This document shows, in pieces, positions 50,638 to 60,000 of a stretch of DNA of 64,000 nt (positions are counted from its first letter, which is position 1; every line of letters begins with the position of its first letter). Below the pieces are notes generated by a model. That model had not been told where the DNA came from and made no database searches. It saw only the letters and a list, made by a program, of their open reading frames with translations. Position numbers and translations under genes: made by a program. The stretch spans positions 903,774-967,773 of the forward strand of contig NZ_LNUT01000005.1 in NCBI RefSeq assembly GCF_001512305.1, given 5' to 3'. This DNA is from Arthrobacter sp. EPSL27. GTDB lineage: Bacteria; Actinomycetota; Actinomycetes; Actinomycetales; Micrococcaceae.

Positions 50638-50913
50638 GTGAACAGGACCCTCAAGACCGCTACCCGGATCGCTGCAGGATCAGCACTGGCCTTCTCTGCC
50701 TTCGCCGCCACGTCGCTGCCGGCCCAGGCCGCCGTATCTGACCTGGCCAGCGACCCCGTGTCCAACAACCAGGTCACCTTTGGCCCGCTGACCGACGGTC
50801 CGCTGATCGACGGTCCGCTGATTGACGGCGGGTTGATCAACGGTCCTCTGGTGGACGGCCCGCTCGTGGATACGGGCGGGACCGGCCCCTTCCAGTTTGG
50901 GCAGTTCCAGTAA
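50638..50913 (+). CDS. Secreted GPLxD-pentapeptide repeat mini-protein
   Basis: A 91-residue exported protein that I do not recognise. Residues 1-31 are a Sec signal peptide (basic MNRTLKTATR, hydrophobic IAAGSALAFSAFAATSL, cleavage after AQA). The mature part has an acidic linker and six back-to-back pentapeptides at 49-78: GPLTD, GPLID, GPLID, GGLIN, GPLVD, GPLVD, followed by a Gly/Gln/Phe-rich tail. No cysteine is present. The GTG with ggag 6 bp upstream is preferred to the in-frame ATG next to that site. It precedes the NRPS gene by about 145 bp and has its own strong hairpin. Its role, structural or peptide-precursor, is unknown. Confidence 0.7.
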   Translation: MNRTLKTATRIAAGSALAFSAFAATSLPAQAAVSDLASDPVSNNQVTFGPLTDGPLIDGPLIDGGLINGPLVDGPLVDTGGTGPFQFGQFQ

Positions 50914-50930
50914 CACTGCCGGCACCCCCC

Positions 50931-50975
50931 TGATCCCCGGCAGCCCGGCCGCACTGGCCGGCCTGCCGGGGATCA
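50931..50975 (+). terminator. Strong hairpin between mini-protein and NRPS genes
   Basis: 20-bp stem with one mismatch (50931-50950 / 50956-50975), loop gcact, followed by attctgtct. It is a terminator of the mini-protein gene or an attenuator in the NRPS leader; the NRPS start is 82 bp farther. Confidence 0.85.
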
Positions 50976-51057
50976 TTCTGTCTGAGATCACAGCGCAGGT
51001 CCCATTCGTGTGCCCTGGATGCGCCCACCCAGCCCCTCGAGATACCCGAGAAGGAAC

Positions 51058-54000
51058 ATGTCCCCGAATCACGCGAATGCCCAGCCCGACTACTCCGGCG
51101 GCCGGCTCGACCTGAGTCCCGCCCAGCGTGGTATCTGGTACGCGCAGCAGCTGGCTCCGGAGAATCCGATGTACCAGATCGGCCAGTTCGTCGAGATCAA
51201 GGGCCCACTCGATGTACCGGTCCTCGCCGACGCCGTGGCGCGGGCGGTGGCAGGGACAGATGCCCTCAACATGTCCTTCGGAGAGGACCATGCCGGTCCG
51301 TTCCAATTCCCCCGCCCCACCTCGGCCGGGATGGACGTCACGGACCTGAGCGGTGCGAAGGACCCGGAGGCCGAAGCCAGGGCGCTGATGGACTCGGACC
51401 TGGGCCTCGCCCGTAACGTCGTCACGGATGAACTGCTCCACACGGAACTCATCAAGCTCTCCGACGAGCGGCACTTCTTCTACCAGCGGGTCCACCACCT
51501 GATGCTGGACGGCTACTCGGCCGTGCTGGTGCTCCGTCGTGTGGCGGAGCTCTACCAAGGGCTGCTGGAGAGTCCGCCGAACCGGAAAAACACAGACACG
51601 CCGGCGTTCGGCGCCCTCGCCGACCTCCTGGCAGCCGAAAACGACTACGCCGGCTCGGATGCCGCCGACGCCGACCGGGCCTACTGGGAAGACCACTTGC
51701 GGGATGCGCCGGCCGCAGTAGGACTTGCCGGCCGGCCCACGGGCGCAGCCACGTCGCTGGTCCGCGCCGCCACAACCTTGCCGGCCACTGCCGCCACGGC
51801 CCTCCAGGCCGCCGCCGGCTCCGCGCCGGCCCTGGTCCTCACCACGGCCGCACTGTACCTGCACCGGATCACCGGCGAACGCGATGTTTCCGTGGCCCTG
51901 CCCGTGACCGCACGCCGCGGCAAACTGGCCAAATCCACGCCGTCGATGCTTTCCAACATCGTGCCCATCCGGATTGCTGTCGAGCCCGGCGCAACTGTCC
52001 GCGACACCATCACTGCCGCGGGTACCACCCTGCGCGGAGCCGTGATCCACCAGCGCGGCCGCTTTGAGGAGTTCAACACCCACAGCGGCTACCGGGGCCC
52101 CTCAGTCAACATCCTGCCCGTCCTGGACGACATCAGCTTCGGCCCCGCCCGCGGCACCATGAACATCCTCTCCACCGGCCCCATCGACGACCTTTCGATC
52201 ATCCTCCACGGGCTCGACGCCGGATCCGCCGATGATTCAGCCGCGCCCCCAAAACCGGGACCTAGAGCCCAGTTCGAAGCCAACGCCGCCCTCTACAGCA
52301 CCACGCAGCTGGAGGAGCACCTGACCCGTTTTGTCCGGCTCCTCACCGAGGTGGCCAGCCAGCCCGATTCCCTCCTCGCCGGCTTGTCTGTAACCACCGC
52401 CGTCGAGGAACGCTCGCTGCTGGCCGCCGGAGACGCCGGGGACGCGGCCCTGCCCCGGCACACCCTGATGGAGGAATTCCGGCTCAATGCGCAGGACTGC
52501 GGCACCCGGACCGCCGTCATCGCGCCCGACGGAGAACTCACCTTCGGCGAGCTGGAAACCCGCTCGAACCAGCTGGCCCGGTTCCTCAGGAGCCACGGGG
52601 CAGGACCGGGGCAGACCGTCGCCGTGCGGCTGGACCGCAGCGTCCTGCTGCCCGTCGCGATCCTGGCGATCCTGAAATCCGGGGCCGCCTACCTGCCCCT
52701 GGACCCGGACTATCCCGCGGGCAGGGTCGAGGGCATGCTCGAAGACGCTGCCCCGGCCCGGCTGCTGACGTCCGCCGCGTTCACCGGCGGGGACAACGGC
52801 CATGCCGAACTCGCGACGGATGTTCCCGTCACGGTGCTGGACGCCCCCCTCATGGCGTCCTGCCTGGACGGCAAGGACGGGTCGGCGCTGGAGTGCCCCG
52901 CCGGGCAACAGGATCTGGCCTACGTCATCTTCACATCCGGCTCCACCGGCCGGCCCAAGGGAGTCGGCGTCGAACACCTCGCCCTGCTCAACCTCTACAC
53001 CTCGCACCGGGACAGCATCTTCCTGCCCGCGGAAGAGCGCCTCGGACGGAAGCTAAAGGTCGCGCACACCGCCGGGCTCTCCTTCGACGCATCCTGGGAC
53101 CCCATCCTCTGGCTGATCGCCGGCCATGAGCTCCACCTCGTGGACAACCAGACCCGCCGCGACCCGGAAGCGCTCAGCACCTATCTGTCCGGCACGGGCA
53201 TCGACTCGATCGAAACCACCCCTTCCTTCGCCAAGGCGCTGCTCGCCGGCGGCTTGTTCGACCAGGGCAGCCACCCGTCCGTTGTGGCCCTGGGCGGCGA
53301 GGCCGTGGACCCCCCGCTGTGGAACGCCCTCGCGGAGAAGGACGGGCTGGTGGCTTACAACTTCTACGGTCCCACCGAGACGACAGTCGATTCCCTGACC
53401 GCCGTGATGCAGCCCGGCACCGGACCAACGCTCGGCGGTTCCGTGGCCAACAGCCGGCACTACATCCTGGACTCCGGGCTGAACCCCGTCCCCGATAACG
53501 CTATTGGTGAGCTCTATGTCGCCGGCATCAACTTGGCGCGCGGCTACCTGGACATGCCGGGTCTCAGCGCCGAACGGTTCGTCGCGGACCCGTTCGGCCC
53601 GGACGGCTCCCGCATGTACCGCACGGGCGACGTTGTCCGGCGCCTCGCGGACGGGACGCTCGAATTCCGCGGGCGGATGGATGCGCAGGTCAAGATCCGC
53701 GGTTTCCGGATCGAGCTTGCCGAAATCGAAGAGGTCCTCCGCAGCCTCGACGGCGTGGAGCACGCTGCCGTCGCCGTCACCAGGAACCGCGCCGGCTACG
53801 ACCAGCTGCTCGGCTACGTCACGGCCGCAGACCCGGATATGACGGAGCTGGACACGGCGGAATTGCGCCAGCTTCTCCGCCGGCAGCTGCCCGACTACAT
53901 GGTGCCCGCCGCAGTACAGCAGATCGCGGCCATCCCGCTGACCGCCAACGGCAAGCTGGACACCAGCGCGCTTCCCGCACCGGAGACGGAATCGGCGGTC

Positions 54001-57000
54001 TCCGCGCCACGCAACGAGCGGGAACGGATCGTGGCCGAGGCCTTCAAGGAAGTCCTGGGGCTCGACGCCGTGGGGCTGGACGACGACTTCTTCGACCTCG
54101 GCGGACACTCCCTGCTGGCGACCCGGCTGGTGGCCCTGCTGCGGGACCGGGCCGGCGTTGCTCCGGCCCTGCGGACCGTGTTTGAACAGGCCACCGTGGC
54201 CGCCCTCGCCGCGACCCTGGAGCTGGCAGAAGGCAGCACGAACACCCTGGGGCCGGCGGAACGCCCGGCCGTCATTCCGCTTTCCTTTGCCCAGCGCAGG
54301 CTCTGGTTCCTGAACCGGTTCGATCCCGGGTCCGGCGCCTACAACATCCCCGTGGTGCTGGACCTGGTGGGCACCCTCGATGTCCCGGCGCTTCACGGTG
54401 CGATCAACCGGGTCGCGGACCGGCATGAATCCCTGCGGACGGTTTTCCCGCTGGTCGACGGCGAACCCGCCCAGCGGATCCTGTCGGAGCAGCCGGTGGA
54501 GCTGCTGGCCGTCCAGTGCACCGCCGGGTCGCTGGCCGGTGCCCTCGCCGCTGAAACCCGGCGCGGCTTCGACGTCACCCAAGAGCTGCCGCTGCGCGCC
54601 GTGCTGTTCCAGCTTGCACCGGACCACCATGTTCTCGCGATGACGCTGCACCACATCGCCGCGGACGGCTGGTCCCTCGCCCCGCTCGCGCAGGATCTCT
54701 CCCTCGCGTACAACGCACTTGCGGCCGGCACGGATACCCCCTTGGCGCCACTGCCGGTACAGTACGCCGACTACACGCTCTGGCAGCGCGACGAACTGGG
54801 CAGCGAGGAAGATCCGGCGAGCGCCATCTCCCGCCAGCTTGAGTTCTGGACCCGCGAACTGCGCGGTGCGCCCGACGAACTGCGGCTGCCGTTCGACTTC
54901 ATCCGCGGTGCGCAGAGCGCCGCCGGACCGGCGGCGTCGGTTCCCCTCACCATCAGCCCGGAAACCGGCGCCCGACTCAACGCGCTGGCCCGGGAACACA
55001 ACGCCAGCCTCTTTATGGTGCTGCAGGCCGCGCTCGCGGCCCTGCTCACCAAGTCCGGGGCGGGCGAGGACATCCCCTTGGGCACGCCGGTGGCCGGGCG
55101 CACGGACACCCGGCTCAACGAACTGGTGGGCTTCTTCGTCAACACCCTGGTGCTGCGGACCAACACGTCCGGCAACCCCACCGCCGCGGAGCTCGTGGAG
55201 AGCGTCAGGTATACCAACCTGCACGCCTACGCCAACCAGGACGCGCCCTTCGAGCGTGTGGTCGAGGAGTTGAACCCTGGCCGCTCCCAGCACCGGCACC
55301 CGCTCTTCCAGGTCATGCTCACCCTGCAGAACACGGCAGCGGCCGGGCTCTCCATGGACGGTCTCGAAGCCACCGCGGACCTCAGCCAGGAACCGGGCGG
55401 TGCCAAGTTCGACCTGCTGCTGGACCTTGTTGAAGGAAACCCCGGCGTTGAAGGAAACCCCGGCGAAGACGACGCCGCGGCCGGCATCCGCGGCTCGCTG
55501 GCCTATAACCCGGCCTTGTTCACCCGGGCCACCGTCGAGCAGCTCGTGGCCGGCTTCCTGGCCACCGTCGACCAGTTCGCCGCCGATCCCGGGATCACCC
55601 TGGACCGGCTCCGGATCCAGTCCCCGGAGCAGCACCGGCTCGCCCTGGCACAGAGCCTTCATGCAGGCGTGGACGGCGATACCCCCGAAACGGTCGTCGA
55701 CGCCTTCCGTGCCACGGTGGCGCGGACCCCCGAGGCATCGGCGCTCGTCGATAGCGCCGGAGCCGGCGCCGGCTCCAGCTTCGCCGGGCTCCATGGCCGG
55801 GTCCAGGCGATCGCCAAGGGACTAGTGGCCTCCGGCGTGGAGCCGGGCGACCGGGTCGCGGTGGCCCTTCCCCGCACGGCGGACGCCGTTGCTGCCGCGC
55901 TGGCCGTACTGGCCGCGGGCGGCGTCTACATCCCGGTGGACCTTTCCTACCCGGAGGAGCGCATCCGGATCATCCTCGAGGACGGCGCTCCCGCCGTCGT
56001 GATTTCCGGTGCGCCGGCGGCAGGTGCGGACGGCTCCGCAGGGCCGCGGACGCTGGACGTCAGCAGCCTGCTGGCGGCGGGTGCGCGCATCACCGATGCG
56101 GCCCTGGCACAGCGCCGCCCGGGCGGCGAAGATCTGGCCTACGTGCTCTACACCTCCGGTTCCACCGGCCGCCCCAAAGGGGTGGCCGTGCCGCACGGCG
56201 CCCTCGCCAACCTCTACCGGCACCACCACCGCACCTTGTACGCCCCGCGCCTTGAGGCGGCAGGACAGGACGGAACCGTGTCCGTGGCCCACATTGCCGG
56301 GCTCGGCTTCGACGCCGCCTGGGATCCGATGCTGTGGCTGGTCGCCGGGGCGGAGCTGCACATGGTTGCCGACGACGTCCGGGGGGACGCCGAGTCGCTC
56401 GCCGGGTACTGCCGCGGCCACGGCATCGACGTGCTGGAAACCACCCCGTCCTATGCCGGCCAGCTCCTGCAGAGCGGCCTGCTCGACGCGACCCGCAAGC
56501 AGCCCCTGCTCCTGGCCCTCGGCGGAGAGGCGGTGACCGCCGGACTGTGGAAGCAACTGGCCAACGCACCGGAGGTCTCGGCCCACAACTTCTACGGCCC
56601 CACCGAATTCACCGTGGACTCGGTGACCGCGGAGATCAGCGGCAGCTCACCGGCCATCGGCCGCGGCATCGCCAACACGGACACGTTTGTCCTGGACCAG
56701 TACCTGGCGCTTGTTCCGGCCGGCGTCCCGGGCGAGCTGTACCTTGCAGGTCCCGGCATGGCCCGCGGTTACGACCGCCGCCCAGCCGAGACGTCCTCCC
56801 GTTTCGTGGCCAACCCCTTCGCCGCTGACGGCAGCCGGATGTACCGCACCGGCGACCTGGTCCGCCGGACGCGGGACGGCTCGCTCGAGTTCCTCTCCCG
56901 CACCGACGAGCAGGTCAAGGTCCGCGGCTTCAGGATCGAACTCGGCGAGATCGAGGCCGCGCTGTCCAGCCATCCGCAGGTTGACCGTGCCGTGGCCGTG

Positions 57001-60000
57001 GCCGACGGCGATCCCGCCCACCGCGTCGTGGCCTACTACACGGGCGCGGCCACGCCCGAAGAGCTGCGCTCCCGGGCCGCGGCCGGCCTGCCCGACTACA
57101 TGGTCCCGGCCGTTCTGATGCACCTGCCCGCCATCCCCCTGACGCCCCATGGCAAGCTGGACCGGAAGGCCCTTCCGGCGCCGTCCGCCGCTGCCGGCAC
57201 CGGCCGGGGTGCCGCTCCCGGGACCGCGGACGAACGCACCATGTGCGGGATCTTCGCCGGAATCCTGGGCGTGGACAGGGTCTCGATGGACGATGACTTC
57301 TTCGTGCTGGGCGGGCATTCCCTGCTCGCGGTCTCAATGATGGGCAGCATCCGCGAGGCTTTCGGCACCGAACTTCCGCTGCGCAGGCTTTTCGATGAGC
57401 CCACACCCGCCGGACTGCTGGCTGCCGTGCACCGGCAGACGGGCACCCTGGGCGCCGCGGCATCCGCAGGATCGGCCACGGCGCCGGGCGCTGCCCAAGA
57501 AGCGTCGCAGGAACACACAGCGGAGCCGGCGTCGCTCACGGACTGGCTGTCCGGCGCCGATGCCGCCAGGCCCGCCCGGCTGGACCTTTCCTACGCCCAG
57601 TCCCGCATGTGGTTCCTCAACCAGCTGGATCCGGGGTCGGCCGACTACAACATCTCCCTGGCGGTGCGCCTCACCGGGGCGCTCGACGAGCAGGCGCTGG
57701 CCTCCGCCGTCGTTGACCTCTTCCGGCGCCACGAAGTCCTCCGGACCATTTATCCGGAGAACGGCGGTGTGCCGGAACAGCTGGTCCTGGAGCCGTCCGA
57801 CGCCACCCACGGCGCCGGCATGCGCCTGGCCGTCAGCGCCGCCACCCCCGACGAAGTCCCCGGAATACTGCAGGACGACGCCGAACGCGGGTTCGATGTC
57901 CGCACCGAGCTGCCGCTACGGGCGAGGCTGATCCGGGTCGCGGCGGCCGACGCGCCGGAGTGGGTCCTGCACCTCGTGATGCACCACATCGCGAGCGACG
58001 GCGCCTCCCTCGCCCCGCTGGCGCGGGACCTGTCCGCCGCCTACACGACGGCCCGCGGGAGCGACCCCGCTGCCGGTCAGGCCCCGCTGCCCCTGCAGTA
58101 CGCCGACTACGCCAACTGGCAGCGGCAGCAGCTCGACGGGACCGCGCTCAACGCCAAGCTGGAGCACTGGCGCCGCACCCTGTCCGGCATCCCGGCCGAA
58201 CTCATGCTGCCGGCGGACCACCGCCGGCCCCGCGAATCACGCCAGCCCGGACGGCAGCTGTTGTTCCGGCTGGATCCCGCCAGCGTCACCGCACTCAACG
58301 GCCTGGCCTCGGCGTCGAACGCGAGCCTGTTCATGGCGCTCCATGCCGCGCTGGCCGCCTTCCTGCACCGCAGCGGCGCCGGGGACGACCTTGTCATCGG
58401 CTCCCCCACGGCCGGACGGACGGACCCGGCGCTGCGCGAACTGGTCGGGTTCTTTGTGAACACGCTGCCCTTGCGGGTCGGCGCTGCGGGCGACCCCAGC
58501 CTGCGGACCATGCTGAGCCGGTCGCGCGAAAGTATCCTGGCAGCGTTCGACCACGACGATGTGCCCTTCGAACGTCTGGTCGAAGCCGTGAATCCGGACC
58601 GTGAGCTGGGCCGCCACCCGCTGTTCCAGACCATGCTCACTGTGGACAACGAGGTGCCGGCGGTTCCGCAACTGCCCGGAGTCCGCGTGGACCCCGAGCC
58701 GGAGACGGCGTCGGGCGAGGCCAAGTTTGACCTCTCCTTCACCTTCCGGCCCGACGGCGACGGCTCTGACAGCGACGGCGGCGCCGGACTCACCGGCACG
58801 GTCGACTACAACGCCGCGATGTTCGAGGAAGCAACCGCACGGCGGCTGGCCGATGGCTTCGGGCGGTTCCTTGAACTCGCCGCGGCTTCCCCGGACACCC
58901 CGGTCTCCGCGCTCCCCCTGCTCGGTGAAGAGGACGCCCGCACCCTGATGGCGGCCACCGCCGGGTCCCGGTCTGACCAAGGGGCCGCACCGGCAGCCAG
59001 CTCCGGCGCGGAGCCCGACATCCTGTCGGCCCTCGCCGCGGCGGTCCACGCAACACCGGACGGCACCGCGCTGGTCGCGGAGGACGGAACGCTGACCTAT
59101 GCGGGCCTCGCCGCCTCCGCGTCCCGGATTGCCGCGGCCCTCGCGGGGGCCGGCGTCCGCCGCGGCGATGTGGTCTCTGTGCTGCTGCCCCGTTCCCGGG
59201 GAACGGTCGAGAGCATGTTCGGCGTGCTGGCTGCAGGCGCCGTCTACAACCCGATCGACACTGAATACCCGGACGAGCGGGCCGCTGCCATCATCGAGGA
59301 CGCCGCCCCGCCGGTGATCCTCACCTGCCGTGCGGTGGCGGAGCGGGCGGACACCCTCCTCGCGGACCTGACGGTCCGGCCGCGTTTGCTGGTGCTGGAA
59401 GACCTCCGGGCGCCGGAGGGCAAGGGGCAGGCGGCCGGCCAGGACCTGGGCGGCGACTCCGCCGGCCTGGCTGCACATACCAGGCCGGCCCCGCACGAGC
59501 TGGCCTACGTCATGTTCACCTCAGGCTCCACTGGCCGGCCCAAGGGCGTCGAAGTCAGCCACGGCGCCCTGGCCGCGCTGCTCGCCTCTCACCGCGGCAC
59601 GCTGCTGGCGATCGCCGGTCACCGCAGGGTGGCCCACACCACCGGCGTCGGCTTCGACGCCTCCTGGGACCCGGTCCTCTGGATGGTGGCCGGCCACGAG
59701 CTGCATCTGATCAGCGACGAGACCCGCCGCGACTCCCGGCAGCTCGCCGCCTACTTCACGGAACACCGCATCGACGCCTGGGAAACCACGCCCGGCTACC
59801 TGAGGCAGCTCCTGGCCGAGCCCGTCTTCACCCGGTTGCTCGATGCGCACGCGGCCGAGGGCTGCCAAGCCGGCCCCTTCAGCCTGGCCCTCGGAGGGGA
59901 AGCGTTCGACGCCGGGCTTTGGGACATGGTGGCGGCGCACCCCGGCGTCCAGGGCTGGAACCTCTACGGCCCCACCGAGGCCACGGTGGATACCACCCTG

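Noticed and set aside
51010..51057. Upstream extension of the NRPS (start at an earlier codon)
   Set aside because: The extra 16 residues are Pro/Arg-rich, and the later ATG has a ribosome-binding site and directly precedes the condensation domain.
50581..51057. Iron-regulator (DmdR/IdeR) box before the NRPS cluster
   Set aside because: I looked for a TTAGGTTAGG-type 19-bp operator in the leader regions and found none, so a siderophore assignment is not supported by regulation.
53053..55794. 913-residue minus-strand open frame opposite the NRPS gene
   Set aside because: It is the antisense of the NRPS coding sequence, has no recognisable domain and results from the high GC content that removes stop codons. 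The same applies to long antisense frames opposite the P-type ATPase, aldehyde dehydrogenases and acyl-CoA synthetase.
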